A stretch of 64,000 nucleotides of DNA from assembly GCA_016786465.1 (NCBI GenBank), contig JAEUWC010000025.1, forward strand, positions 1-64,000, given 5' to 3'. Below the pieces are notes generated by a model. The model did not search any database and was not told where the DNA came from. It saw only the letters and a list, made by a program, of their open reading frames with translations. A program made the position numbers and the translations under genes. The first letter of the stretch is position 1; each line of letters starts with the position of its first letter. Below, piece by piece: positions 33,677 through 43,012 of this stretch. The DNA is from Bdellovibrionales bacterium (GTDB lineage Bacteria > Bdellovibrionota > UBA1018).

Positions 33677-34287
33677 GAAGAAGCCGCCTTTTTTTCTTTT
33701 GCCGTCTTCACGAAATGTTTGATCACAAAAAACAGAATCACGGCGACGATCAAAGCCAAAATACCGTGTTCAATTTTTCGAATCCACTTTTCTATCGTTT
33801 CGCCCAGGTAGAAAACGGAAACGATAATTGCTGGAACGCTGATCAATGCGGCCGAACCGTCGTAAGCAAAGAATCTCCAGTAAGGCACGTGAAGGACGCC
33901 TGAAGAAAAGAAAATAGGCGCCCGTAGCCCCGGCATGAACCGGGCAGCGAACAAAAGGCTTGGCCCGCGTTCATTCAACATCTTGGAAACTTTTTCAAGC
34001 CGTTCATCCGGCAGAATTTTTTGGAAGAACCACTTTTTAGTCAGTTTGCGTCCATAATGCGCGCCCAAAAAATACATGAACGAATCGCCGATCATGACAC
34101 CGAACATGGATACGACGATCATCAAGCCCAAGTCGCTGACGCCGTAATAAGTCAATGCGCCGGCGGCGATCAAAGTGATGTCTTCGGGAATTGGAATTCC
34201 CAGACCACAGCCCAAAAGAATCCCGAAAATAATCAGGTAAGGATAGGGCCCGTAAAAATCCAAAAGGAAGTCGACCAGAAAATCCAT
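33673..34287 (-). CDS. DedA-family membrane protein
   Basis: 204 residues. LGCGLGIPIPEDITLIAAGAL is the DedA/SNARE-assoc signature near the N-terminus, followed by GDSFMYFLGAHYGRK, and RFMPGLRAPIFFSSG in the second half, the conserved Arg-rich re-entrant region. Five to six hydrophobic segments are present. DedA proteins are membrane transporters or scramblases linked to undecaprenyl-phosphate or phospholipid recycling and to envelope homeostasis. It is the first gene of the operon with the M14 peptidase and the GT39-type transferase, consistent with an envelope role. Confidence 0.88.
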   Translation of the reverse strand: MDFLVDFLLDFYGPYPYLIIFGILLGCGLGIPIPEDITLIAAGALTYYGVSDLGLMIVVSMFGVMIGDSFMYFLGAHYGRKLTKKWFFQKILPDERLEKVSKMLNERGPSLLFAARFMPGLRAPIFFSSGVLHVPYWRFFAYDGSAALISVPAIIVSVFYLGETIEKWIRKIEHGILALIVAVILFFVIKHFVKTAKEKKAASS

Positions 34288-34358
34288 GGGATCTTAAAAT
34301 GCTAGCACCCTTGTGTCGCCGGGTCTTCCGCTAACAAGCTGCGTCGCTCATTTTGCGG

Positions 34359-35246
34359 CTACTTATTTTTCAGGGGATGAGCGTTCTGATACTCGTCCAA
34401 AAGCGCGCCCAGATCGACGTGCGTGTAACGCTGGGTCGTGGTCAATTTCGAATGGCCAAGAAGTTCCTGAATCGTCCTTAAATCCGCGCCTGACGCCAAA
34501 AGGTGCGTCGCGTACGAATGTCGCACTCCGTGAGGAGAAAGCGTCTTCACGACTTCCGCCTTGACCAAGTACTTGGCCAAAATGCGAGCAACACTGCGGG
34601 TCGTGAGTCGCGTTCCCATTCGATTTTTGAAAACAGGCCCTTCGCTTTCTGTCTGAAGTTCCTTCAACGCCTGAATTGCAACTTGCCCAACCGGGATTCG
34701 CCTTTCTTTTTGGCCCTTGCCCACGACGCGAATCCAGCCATCATCCAGATCTAGGTCTTCCCAATTTGCTGCGACTGCTTCTGAAACGCGCACCCCCGTT
34801 GAATACAAGAATTCCAATAAAGCGCGATCGCGTTTCCCTGCCCAGGTGGTTGGGTCCGGTGCGGAAAGCAAAGAATCCATTTCATCGATCTTCAAAAACC
34901 TAGGCAATTTTCGGTCTAGCCGGGGGGAAGGAACCCAAACTGCTAGATCCCTTTGTAAATGTCCTTTCACTTTCAGCCACTTCAGAAAGTGCCGAACCAC
35001 GGATAGCCGCCTAGCCAAACTGGACTTTTCCATCGAAGGCATCCGCTTGGCCAAAAAAGATCGCAAATGATGCGGTTTAAGACCGGCTTCTAGGTCTGCA
35101 ACCGTATGAAATCCTTGTGTTTTAAGTTCTGACGCCCAATCCTTCACATCGCCCGTGTACGCGCGAAGCGTATGCGCTGATAGCCGCTTTTCCACGCGAA
35201 GGTGCTGAAGAAACTGCTGAAACAAGGGCTCGAAAGCGGGATCCAT
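34359..35246 (-). CDS. xerC: Tyrosine recombinase XerC
   Basis: 295 residues from ATG 35246 (a TTG at 35255 would add three). The N-terminal SAM-like DNA-binding domain includes VEKRLSAHTLRAYTGDVKDW. The catalytic domain has the Arg in STGVRVSEA, the Lys in GKGQKERRIPVG, the HGVRHSYATHLL box, the second His in LLGHSKLTTTQRYTHV and the nucleophile Tyr in the same segment. Length and motifs match chromosome-dimer resolvases XerC/XerD rather than phage integrases. It is divergent from trmFO, which often neighbours xerC in other genomes. Confidence 0.9.
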   Translation of the reverse strand: MDPAFEPLFQQFLQHLRVEKRLSAHTLRAYTGDVKDWASELKTQGFHTVADLEAGLKPHHLRSFLAKRMPSMEKSSLARRLSVVRHFLKWLKVKGHLQRDLAVWVPSPRLDRKLPRFLKIDEMDSLLSAPDPTTWAGKRDRALLEFLYSTGVRVSEAVAANWEDLDLDDGWIRVVGKGQKERRIPVGQVAIQALKELQTESEGPVFKNRMGTRLTTRSVARILAKYLVKAEVVKTLSPHGVRHSYATHLLASGADLRTIQELLGHSKLTTTQRYTHVDLGALLDEYQNAHPLKNK

Positions 35247-35293
35247 CTGACCCAATTGTACCGTTTGCGCAGATTTATGGTACAGCCCAAAAA

Positions 35294-36628
35294 ATGCAAA
35301 ACCGGGTTCACATCATCGGTGCCGGCCTGGCCGGATCCGAAGCTGCATTTCAGTTGGCCAAAGCGGGATTCGAAGTCCACGTCCACGAAATGCGTCCTGA
35401 AAAAATGACTGAAGCCCACCAAACCGCCAACTGCGCGGAACTGGTTTGCAGCAATTCGTTAAAGTCCAAAGACCCCGTTTCGGCTCCTGGAATGCTGAAA
35501 GCCGAAATGAACCAAGTGGGTTCTTTGGTTCTGAAGGCCGCAGACCAGCATTCAGTTCCCGGTGGCCAAGCCTTGACGGTCGATCGTGAAAAATTTTCGG
35601 CTGAAATCACCCAAACCCTTCGCGCCCTTCCCAACATCAAATTCTACAACGGCGAAATCACTGAACCCTTCGCAGACGGACTGACGTTGATTGCTACCGG
35701 ACCACTGACTTCAACGGCGATGGGTGAATGGCTGGCAAAAGCGACGGGTGAAAAAGATCTGTATTTTTACGACGCCATCGCGCCCATTGTCGATGCAACG
35801 TCCATCGACGCTGAACGTTCCTTTCTAGCCAACCGCTATGGCAAAGGCGGGGAAGACGCGTACATCAATTGTCCGATGGAAAAAGACGAATACGAAGCTT
35901 TCATCGATGCTCTTTTGGCCGGAGAAAAAGTTGCTCCAAAAAACTTCGAGAAAGAAATCTTCTTTCAAGGCTGCCAGCCCATTGAAGCCATCGCTGCCAC
36001 CGGGCGAGACAGTCTGCGCTTTGGACCCATGAAACCTGTCGGTCTGACCGATCCAAAAACAGGCAAACGCCCATGGGCCGTGATTCAGCTTCGTCCTGAA
36101 AACCGATCCAAGACTGCATACAACTTGGTCGGCTTTCAAACCAAATTGAAATACGGTGAACAGGCCAGGATTTTCAAAATGATTCCGGCGCTGAAAAATG
36201 CCGAATTTCTTCGGATGGGATCCATTCATCGCAACACATACGTCTGCGGACCCAAGGTTCTGAATAAAGATCTTTCACTAAAGTCGAATCCAAATGTCTT
36301 TTTGGCCGGACAGATCACCGGGGTCGAAGGCTACCTAGAATCGGCTGCTTGCGGAATGTTGGCGGCGATTCTGATTCAGCAACGCGCGCGGGGCCAGGCG
36401 ATTCAACCCCCACCGCCCAATACGGCGCTAGGAAGCCTGCATCGCTACATCACCAGCAGCGACGCCAAACACTATCAGCCCCAGAACGCGAACTTTTCGC
36501 TCTTTGAAACTTCAGATTTCGAAGGCGTGTCGGCGCTTCGACGCGACGGCGCACGTGAAGCCATGTCCAAACAGGCGATCGTGAATTTCACACAGTGGTT
36601 CAAAAGCGAATCCCAACGCCCGCTTTGA
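35294..36628 (+). CDS. trmFO: Folate-dependent tRNA m5U54 methyltransferase TrmFO
   Basis: 444 residues. The N-terminal FAD site is GAGLAGSEAAFQLAKAG, followed by the TrmFO motif TANCAELVCSNSLKS, LIATGPLTS, and RFGPMKPVGLTDP. The C-terminal FAD contact GQITGVEGYLESAACG is intact. The enzyme uses methylene-tetrahydrofolate and FADH2 to methylate U54 in the T-loop of tRNAs. The start is 47 bases from the divergent xerC start. The end overlaps the convergent FecR-domain gene by 29 bases. Confidence 0.95.
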   Translation: MQNRVHIIGAGLAGSEAAFQLAKAGFEVHVHEMRPEKMTEAHQTANCAELVCSNSLKSKDPVSAPGMLKAEMNQVGSLVLKAADQHSVPGGQALTVDREKFSAEITQTLRALPNIKFYNGEITEPFADGLTLIATGPLTSTAMGEWLAKATGEKDLYFYDAIAPIVDATSIDAERSFLANRYGKGGEDAYINCPMEKDEYEAFIDALLAGEKVAPKNFEKEIFFQGCQPIEAIAATGRDSLRFGPMKPVGLTDPKTGKRPWAVIQLRPENRSKTAYNLVGFQTKLKYGEQARIFKMIPALKNAEFLRMGSIHRNTYVCGPKVLNKDLSLKSNPNVFLAGQITGVEGYLESAACGMLAAILIQQRARGQAIQPPPPNTALGSLHRYITSSDAKHYQPQNANFSLFETSDFEGVSALRRDGAREAMSKQAIVNFTQWFKSESQRPL

Positions 36629-37835
36629 TCATGTGAATCGGATTGTCTTCTTGCTGCGAAAACCCAACGCGGTACTGATACGCCTTGTACTGGGAATAGC
36701 CGACGAAGATTCGTTCAAACCACCCTTTTTCATCCATGTTGAAAGACACCTGGACCATTCCATTGGTCGAATTTCTTCCGACTTCTCCCCAACCCCAACG
36801 GTAGAAAACGACGCCGGGTTCTAAGCGAAAAATCCCAAAAACATTCAGCGAAACCAACCCCATCACTTCCATCGCAACAAAGGTCTTTCCCAGCGTACGA
36901 CTTTTAAATGGGATGAATCCCAAGCCGGGCCTAAGGTGCAGAAAACTGAGCAAACGAAAGGTCGGCGTCCAGCTGACTTGCGGAGAAAATGCGGTTCCCC
37001 CGGAATCCTGAAAACTGTAGACGCCGTTGGCTTGGAAGAATCCGGGCTGCCACCGGGGCGGTCTGTTTTCGTCCTGCCCGTCTTTCCCATCCACACCGGC
37101 CATGGACATCGAATTTTGCACGCCTGTATGCGTGTATGCGGCCTGAAGCATTTCTGGATCTTTGGCGATGAAGGTTTTGAAATCGGGCTGGGACGCTTGC
37201 ATCACTTTGTCCAGCACGCGGCGATCAAAGGGCTTGGGCGGTTCGATCTTGGCTTGGTCTGCAGAAATCATCTGGTCTTTTTCGACACGGAATCCTTTTC
37301 CCGACATCAGTTCTTCGTCTGACTTAGCGACTTCGACGACCCCTTCCAGGGTGTGAATTTCTGCGTTGGATGCCACGGCCGCCTGATTCATGGTGAAATC
37401 GGTTCCCCGAACCCCCATGACCACCGTGCGACTTCGAATGATGAACCTAGGCGGGGTTTCAGATTCCGGTTTTCCCGTCTTTCGAATCAATCCCCGGACA
37501 TATCCGGAATAAACTTTGTTGTACTGAACGTCGTCTTTGTTTTCTTGCACTTCGACTTCGGTTCCCCGTCCCACCAAAAGGCGCGATCCGTCGGGGTACT
37601 TGATTTTGGCCGAAGTCTTATTCCCGGTTTTGACTCGGTCGCCGATCTGAACCGGTGTCCCCTTTTTGCCCTGTAAAGCTTTCCCACTGGGTTGAAGGAC
37701 GACGACAAACTCGTCTCCTTCAATGGATTCGATGATTGGCGTTGCGTCAGCTGACGCACGCGGAGTCGTTTGCGTTGTCGCGAAAGATTCCTGCACGCGA
37801 ACCGCGAAAAATAGTAAAATTAGAAAGTGTCCCAT
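36600..37835 (-). CDS. FecR-domain protein with beta-barrel C-terminus
   Basis: About 411 residues from ATG 37835. A hydrophobic leader (MGHFLILLFFAVRVQESFA) is followed by a FecR-type domain at about 30-160 (KGTPVQIGDRVKTGNKTSAK, YPDGSRLLVGRGTEVEV, VVMGVRGTDF). The C-terminal 170 residues are barrel-like and end in KAGVGIRF. FecR domains here probably act as a periplasmic ligand-binding or assembly part rather than as an anti-sigma factor, since no TM/ASD region is seen. The start lies opposite the divergent HAMP gene, and the two start codons are only 3 bases apart. This tight arrangement needs overlapping promoters. Confidence 0.75.
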   Translation of the reverse strand: MGHFLILLFFAVRVQESFATTQTTPRASADATPIIESIEGDEFVVVLQPSGKALQGKKGTPVQIGDRVKTGNKTSAKIKYPDGSRLLVGRGTEVEVQENKDDVQYNKVYSGYVRGLIRKTGKPESETPPRFIIRSRTVVMGVRGTDFTMNQAAVASNAEIHTLEGVVEVAKSDEELMSGKGFRVEKDQMISADQAKIEPPKPFDRRVLDKVMQASQPDFKTFIAKDPEMLQAAYTHTGVQNSMSMAGVDGKDGQDENRPPRWQPGFFQANGVYSFQDSGGTAFSPQVSWTPTFRLLSFLHLRPGLGFIPFKSRTLGKTFVAMEVMGLVSLNVFGIFRLEPGVVFYRWGWGEVGRNSTNGMVQVSFNMDEKGWFERIFVGYSQYKAYQYRVGFSQQEDNPIHMIKAGVGIRF

Positions 37836-38411
37836 AAAAGAAAACTGATCCTCATCGATAAGCGGTTCCAACTGCGTTTCGCCTTCTACGTCAGTTCCTG
37901 GATTTTCGGCCTAAGTCTAGTGTACCCGCTCGTGATCCAAAAGCTACTGGACACCTTGGTCAGAATTTCAAGCCTGGACACCACCGGCGTTTCGTTTCAG
38001 CAAGCCACTGCAGCGCGTGAGACTTCGATCGCGGCATTGGTCCTTTTTCAGATCATTTATCTGGTGATCACGCTTTTCATTTCCATCTTCCTTTCGCACC
38101 GAATTGCTGGACCGTTGACCAAGCTGAAAAACGTCTTTAAGGATTTTTCAGAAGGGAAGCCCGTCGGAATGGTCCGGTTCAGAAAATCCGACCACTTTCA
38201 CGACCTAGCCGATGATTTCAATCGAATCATCGAATCAGAAGTTCGCCGCAGAAAAGATTCACAACTTCTGTTGCGAAGGTCGATTGAATCCATTGAAAAA
38301 GCGATTCCTTATACTGAAGCCCAAGCACGAATCGCGCTGGAAAAATCGAAGGCGGACCTAGGCGAATTGCTGATGCATTTCAAAGAAAAAGAAACGGCGG
38401 GTGCCAAGTGA
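37827..38411 (+). CDS. Two-TM protein ending in a HAMP domain
   Basis: 194 residues from GTG 37827. Membrane segments lie at 17-40 and about 70-92, then the HAMP linker (SHRIAGPLTKLKNVFKDFSEG) and a segment MVRFRKSDHFHDLADDFNRI followed by a coiled-coil of about 60 residues. No kinase or methyl-accepting part is present. It matches the smaller protein at 12505-12930 in order and motifs. The stop overlaps the lytic transglycosylase start (GTGA), so it is coupled to a peptidoglycan enzyme. A signal-relay or scaffold role is inferred. Confidence 0.72.
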   Translation: MSHKRKLILIDKRFQLRFAFYVSSWIFGLSLVYPLVIQKLLDTLVRISSLDTTGVSFQQATAARETSIAALVLFQIIYLVITLFISIFLSHRIAGPLTKLKNVFKDFSEGKPVGMVRFRKSDHFHDLADDFNRIIESEVRRRKDSQLLLRRSIESIEKAIPYTEAQARIALEKSKADLGELLMHFKEKETAGAK

Positions 38412-40372
38412 TCAGTCAACCACTGACATGGGTCGCTTGGGCCTTTTTGACATTCGCACAGGTGTCCGCACAGGCCTACGCGCAGTCGCCCGTACCTTCG
38501 CAGTCGAACGCGCCCTCGCAATCGCCAAGCCCTTCGCAACCCCCCGCGGCCGGCGGGCCGACGGCCACCCCTAGCGCAGCCCCCAAAGAAGCAGCGCTGA
38601 AAGATTCCGCGGGCGTTGAAGAAAAACCGCAGCCCATTGAAACGCTTCGACAGAAGGTTTCCAAAAAAGCGAAATCCAAAACCGCAAAGAAAATCGCATC
38701 GGCATTTCGTGCGTTGAAATCCAAGAATTTTTCCGAGGCACGCGCACTGGCCAACGGACTGAAGAACGACGAACTTTTTTCAGACGCCTTTTATGGAATT
38801 CAGGCCATGAGCTACCGCAAGGAAGCCGAACATGGTTTGCAAAAAAAGCAGTACGATTCAGTGATCAAGAATTCAAAAAAGGCGATTGACCTGATTTTTG
38901 AAATTCAAAGCAAGCATCCGTATTCTTCCTACTTGAAAAAATCGGCCGAAGACCTAGCCGACTGCGAACTGATGATCGGTGAATCGATGCTGGAACGAGG
39001 CGACCAACCCGGTGCCATGCTTCATTTTGAGCGCGCCTTTCAGCGCCTGGCGAATTCGAATCAGCTGGGAAACATTGCCCCGGAAACCATCGAAGCATAC
39101 GGCAAAGGCTGCAGCAAAAAGTCGACGCTGCTTTGCGGTTCGTGGCTTCAGCGGTTTTCCACGATCAATTCCAAAGGATCCGAAGAATGGAAAGCCGTCG
39201 CGAAGTTTTTTCCTCAAATCGCGAATCGGGGAAAGCCTCCGAACACCGCGCGCTCGACCCAAACTTATAAAGGTCCAGACCTGGACCAGGTATCTTTCGA
39301 ATCTGCGATGGCGCTGTACCAAGACGGAAAATACAGTTCCGCGATCAAGGCGTTCTACCGCTTCTTGGATGAATATCCCCGTTCCACCCACCGTTACCGC
39401 GCCAGATACTGGATGGCTCAAGGCCTAAGCCAAGACCAGCAACATGAAAAAGCCCAGCGCGCCTATGAAGACCTACTTCAAGATGCGCCGCTGACTTATT
39501 ACGGACTTCTGGCTTCACTGGCTTCTGGAAAAAGCGCTGAATCCTTGATTGCGGCCAACTTTCCAGACGCGATTTCAACCGATCCTTTTTTACTGCCCCA
39601 GGAAGTCTATCGCCTGCGTCGCGCCGAACGTCTGATTTCTGAAGGCGCTACCGCAATGGCCGAACAGGAACTTCGCGAATTTCGGTCGCGCGATCACCTT
39701 TCAAATTCATTTCTGATTTACCTAGCGACCTTGCACACCGAGGCCGGAAACCATTCAGGAGCATTTCAGATTTTGGGCGACCTGATTCAAAGGGGCGGCG
39801 GCGACTTGGTTTATAATTCATATGGCCTGCGCCTGATTTTTCCGACCGCCTTTTACGATGAAATTCAGAAAGCTTCCGCTGACCAGAAACTAGATCCGAT
39901 CTTGGTCTTAAGCCTGATTAAACAGGAATCGGCTTTCCAAGTGGAAGCGGGTTCGACGGTCGGTGCGTCGGGTTTGATGCAGCTGATGCCGGCTACGGCG
40001 GTTGATACCGAACCCGGCGTTCGAAGAGTCGATCTTTTGGACCCGACGGTGAATATCCGCGTGGGTACGAAGTACCTGAAAAAGATGCTGGATAAGTACA
40101 ATGGCAACATTGTCTTCGCCCTGGCTTCTTACAATGCTGGGCCGGGGGCCCTGGACCGATGGCTACGGGACGGCAAGGCCAAGCGCGGGATGCTCGATTT
40201 TATCGAGTTGATTCCTTACAAAGAAACCCGGGAATACGTGGGGTCCATCATTAAGAACTACTATTGGTATTCCAAGCGAATCGTCGGGGAAGCCCCTAAG
40301 TCATTGACCTATTTCTGGAACATGGTGGGCCCACCTCAGCCGACCGCGGCTGTTGACGGCACAAGTCATTAA
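38408..40372 (+). CDS. slt: Soluble-type lytic transglycosylase (Slt70-like)
   Basis: 654 residues, GTG start overlapping the HAMP gene. A signal peptide (about 1-26) is followed by a Ser/Pro/Gln-rich stretch, a long helical superhelix region with TPR-like repeats (about 80-470), and the catalytic domain near 490-630. The catalytic Glu lies in LSLIKQESAFQ. GASGLMQLMPATA, VNIRVGTKYL and ALASYNAGPGALDRW complete the family signature. It cleaves the MurNAc-GlcNAc bond in peptidoglycan to give 1,6-anhydro ends. It acts in the periplasm in wall turnover or remodelling. The histidine kinase starts 21 bases later. Confidence 0.9.
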   Translation: MISQPLTWVAWAFLTFAQVSAQAYAQSPVPSQSNAPSQSPSPSQPPAAGGPTATPSAAPKEAALKDSAGVEEKPQPIETLRQKVSKKAKSKTAKKIASAFRALKSKNFSEARALANGLKNDELFSDAFYGIQAMSYRKEAEHGLQKKQYDSVIKNSKKAIDLIFEIQSKHPYSSYLKKSAEDLADCELMIGESMLERGDQPGAMLHFERAFQRLANSNQLGNIAPETIEAYGKGCSKKSTLLCGSWLQRFSTINSKGSEEWKAVAKFFPQIANRGKPPNTARSTQTYKGPDLDQVSFESAMALYQDGKYSSAIKAFYRFLDEYPRSTHRYRARYWMAQGLSQDQQHEKAQRAYEDLLQDAPLTYYGLLASLASGKSAESLIAANFPDAISTDPFLLPQEVYRLRRAERLISEGATAMAEQELREFRSRDHLSNSFLIYLATLHTEAGNHSGAFQILGDLIQRGGGDLVYNSYGLRLIFPTAFYDEIQKASADQKLDPILVLSLIKQESAFQVEAGSTVGASGLMQLMPATAVDTEPGVRRVDLLDPTVNIRVGTKYLKKMLDKYNGNIVFALASYNAGPGALDRWLRDGKAKRGMLDFIELIPYKETREYVGSIIKNYYWYSKRIVGEAPKSLTYFWNMVGPPQPTAAVDGTSH

Positions 40373-40393
40373 ATGTAGTTTCGGCAACCAACC

Positions 40394-41947
40394 ATGCCGG
40401 AAAAGTTTGCCAAAAAAGCCGCGTCGAACCAGATGATGCTGGATCGACTTTTTGATCTGTCCCCGGACATGGTCGCGATCTTTGACGTCAATGGAAACTG
40501 GGTGCGTGTCAGCCGCGCCTGGGAAACCGTTCTGGGTTACCCCAGCGAAGAACTACTTTCTCGCCCGATTGCCGAATACATTCACCCTGAAGACCGAGCC
40601 GCGACCCTTCGAGACGCGCCAGCAGAACTTCACGCCACCGGAAAGCTTAGCCCATACCGAAATCGGTACCTTCATAAAGATGGGTCTTACCGATGGCTGG
40701 AATGGACAGGTGCACTTTCAGAAGCAGACGGGCAGCTATTTCTTTTTGCACGTGACGTCACCCAAGCTGTTGATGCGCAGACGTTAGCCGAAAAAACGCA
40801 GAACCTGACTAAGGCTGGCGGTTGGACGTTTGATATTCCGTCGGGAAAAGTGACTTGGACCAAACAGGTTTATGACATCCACCAGGTGGATCCAGCCACA
40901 TTTGTTCCGACACCAGAAACGGTCCGACGATTTTTTGATTTGGAATCCTTAAAGAAAATGGACGACGGAATCCGGGCCGCAGCTGAAAGTGGAACGGTCT
41001 ATGACGAAGTCCTTTTAAGCCGCACGGCCAAGGGTGAAAATCGCTGGGTTCGAGTCATCGCGGAATGCGTCTATTTGAACGGAAAACCCGTCCGAATTTT
41101 TGGAACCACGCAGGACATCGATGAAAGACGCAAAACCGAAGATCGATTGAATCAGTATCAAAAGCTGGAAAGCATCGGGCGTCTAGCGGGCGGTATCGCG
41201 CACGACTTCAATAATATTTTGGCGGTCATCGCAGGACACGCAGCGATGCTTTCGCTGGAAATGAAGGGCGATCCCCGGGCTGAAAAAATCGATAAGATCA
41301 TGAATTCGATTGACCGGGCTTCGGGTCTGACTCACCAGCTTTTGGCTTATAGTCGCCAGCAAGCCATTCGCCCAAAGCCCATGGATCTTGCTGAAGCCGT
41401 ACGCGAAAGTGGCGAACTGATGACCCGCTTGATTGGTGGGAACGTTCAGGTGGAAGTCGTGACCCCAGAAATACCCGCCGTGGTTTTGGGTGATCCAAGC
41501 CAGATTACTCAGATCCTGTTGAATCTTGGGATCAACGCCCGTGATGCACTTCGAACGGATGACGATCGGATTTCCGGCCGAATTCGATTTGTATTGCAAG
41601 AAACTTCGGTACAGGCGCAGTGCCCCTGGAATGATCGCGGACTGTCGGCCGGAAATTACTGGCACCTTTCAGTGATCGACAACGGTTGCGGAATGGATCC
41701 GGCGACTTCACGCCAAGCCTTCGAACCTTTTTTCACCACCAAGGAATTCGGAAAAGGAACGGGCCTAGGATTGGCAACGGTTTACGGAATCGTTCAACAG
41801 CTTCGCGGTCACATTCAGATCGATACTGAATTGATGCAAGGAACGACGATCCACGTCTTCTTTCCCAAGCTGGAAAGACTAGACGTTAAAGCGAAAGTGC
41901 ATGATGTCCCCGTCGCGGACGACATATTCCTTGCCTTCCAGCCGTAA
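40394..41947 (+). CDS. PAS-domain sensor histidine kinase
   Basis: 517 residues without membrane segments, hence cytoplasmic. PAS domain 1 (about 15-125) includes FDLSPDMVAIFDVNGNWVRV. PAS domain 2 (about 140-245) ends in RIFGTTQDIDERRKTE. The H-box LAGGIAHDFNNIL has the phospho-accepting His near 270. The ATP-binding motifs are the N-box (LGINARDAL), G1 (DNGCGM), the F-box (EPFFTTKEF) and G2 (GKGTGLGLATVYG). No receiver domain follows. The last 23 residues overlap ychF on the opposite strand by 69 bases. It follows the lytic transglycosylase by 21 bases. Its response regulator is not in the window. Confidence 0.9.
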   Translation: MPEKFAKKAASNQMMLDRLFDLSPDMVAIFDVNGNWVRVSRAWETVLGYPSEELLSRPIAEYIHPEDRAATLRDAPAELHATGKLSPYRNRYLHKDGSYRWLEWTGALSEADGQLFLFARDVTQAVDAQTLAEKTQNLTKAGGWTFDIPSGKVTWTKQVYDIHQVDPATFVPTPETVRRFFDLESLKKMDDGIRAAAESGTVYDEVLLSRTAKGENRWVRVIAECVYLNGKPVRIFGTTQDIDERRKTEDRLNQYQKLESIGRLAGGIAHDFNNILAVIAGHAAMLSLEMKGDPRAEKIDKIMNSIDRASGLTHQLLAYSRQQAIRPKPMDLAEAVRESGELMTRLIGGNVQVEVVTPEIPAVVLGDPSQITQILLNLGINARDALRTDDDRISGRIRFVLQETSVQAQCPWNDRGLSAGNYWHLSVIDNGCGMDPATSRQAFEPFFTTKEFGKGTGLGLATVYGIVQQLRGHIQIDTELMQGTTIHVFFPKLERLDVKAKVHDVPVADDIFLAFQP

Positions 41948-42979
41948 AGCGCCAGCATCGCGGATTCCCGCTTCGCTTTTTAGCTTCATCAGATCGTCGT
42001 AATGGAAGACTTCAGCTTTAATGAATCCTTTTTCAAAATCCGTGTGAATCACGCCTGCCGCCTGGGGCGCCTTCCAACCTTTGTGGAAAGTCCATGCGCG
42101 AACTTCGACTTGGCCTGCGGTGAAATAGGTCTGTAATCCCAAAAGCGCGTAACCGGCGCGGATGACTCGATTCAAGCCCGGTTCTTCCATTCCCATTTCT
42201 TTCAGGAATGCGACCTTTTCGGCTTCGTCCAGTTCGGCGATTTCGGATTCGATCTTTCCGCAAATTTGAATGACCGGAGCGCCTTCTTTCTTGGCGTGTT
42301 CCATCACTTTTTTCACGTATTCGTTGGGTTCGGGATTTCCGATGTCTTTGTCGTCGACGTTAGCGACGTACATGACTTTCTTGGCAGTGATCAGATGGAA
42401 GTCGTGGATCAGGGCCATTTCGTCATCGCTTAAGCCCAATGCGCGAACAGGTTTACCGGCTTCAAGCCCCGCTTTCACAGGTTCCAAGACACCAAACTGT
42501 GCGGCCGCTTTTTTATCGCCTTGCTTGGCACGCTTGGCGGTGTCTGAAAATTTCTTGGTGACTGCTTCCAAATCCGCCAGCATCAGTTCGATGTCGATGA
42601 CGTTGATGTCGCGGATCGGGTCGACAGAACCATCGACGTGGATGACGTTGGGATCCGAAAAACAACGGACGACATGAGCAATCGCGTTCGTTTCACGGAT
42701 GTGGCCCAAGAACTGGTTGCCCAGTCCTTCGCCTTTGGATGCCCCCTTGACCAGACCTGCGATATCCACAAAGGTCATGGTCGCTGGGATCAGGCGATCC
42801 GTTGGGATGTACTTTTGGATATCGTGAAGCCGTGGATCCGGCACTTTCACGATGCCCGTATTCGGTTCAATCGTACAAAAAGGATAGTTGGCGGCTTCCG
42901 CCTTGGCGGATGTCAGCGCATTGAAAATAGTCGACTTGCCCACGTTCGGTAGGCCCACGATTCCACATTGAAAACCCAT
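41879..42979 (-). CDS. ychF: YchF/OLA1-type ATP-binding GTPase-family protein
   Basis: 366 residues. The P-loop GIVGLPNVGKSTIFNALT opens the protein, followed by the DIAGLVKGASKGEGLGNQFL motif, a NVDD in the altered base-recognition position typical of YchF, and a C-terminal TGS-like domain (FTAGQVEVRAWTFHKGWKA). It binds ATP rather than GTP, associates with ribosomes and affects stress and translation control. The gene is convergent with the histidine kinase. The pth gene, its usual neighbour, lies 2.2 kb away beyond an inserted minus-strand gene, on the opposite strand. Confidence 0.96.
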   Translation of the reverse strand: MGFQCGIVGLPNVGKSTIFNALTSAKAEAANYPFCTIEPNTGIVKVPDPRLHDIQKYIPTDRLIPATMTFVDIAGLVKGASKGEGLGNQFLGHIRETNAIAHVVRCFSDPNVIHVDGSVDPIRDINVIDIELMLADLEAVTKKFSDTAKRAKQGDKKAAAQFGVLEPVKAGLEAGKPVRALGLSDDEMALIHDFHLITAKKVMYVANVDDKDIGNPEPNEYVKKVMEHAKKEGAPVIQICGKIESEIAELDEAEKVAFLKEMGMEEPGLNRVIRAGYALLGLQTYFTAGQVEVRAWTFHKGWKAPQAAGVIHTDFEKGFIKAEVFHYDDLMKLKSEAGIRDAGALRLEGKEYVVRDGDIMHFRFNV

Positions 42980-43012
42980 GGGCCGTGCTTATCGCAGGGG
43001 CTAGCCCGGGGA

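Noticed and set aside
34359-35246. Phage or island integrase
   Set aside because: Length, motifs and the trmFO neighbour fit housekeeping XerC. There is no attachment site, tRNA or phage gene nearby.
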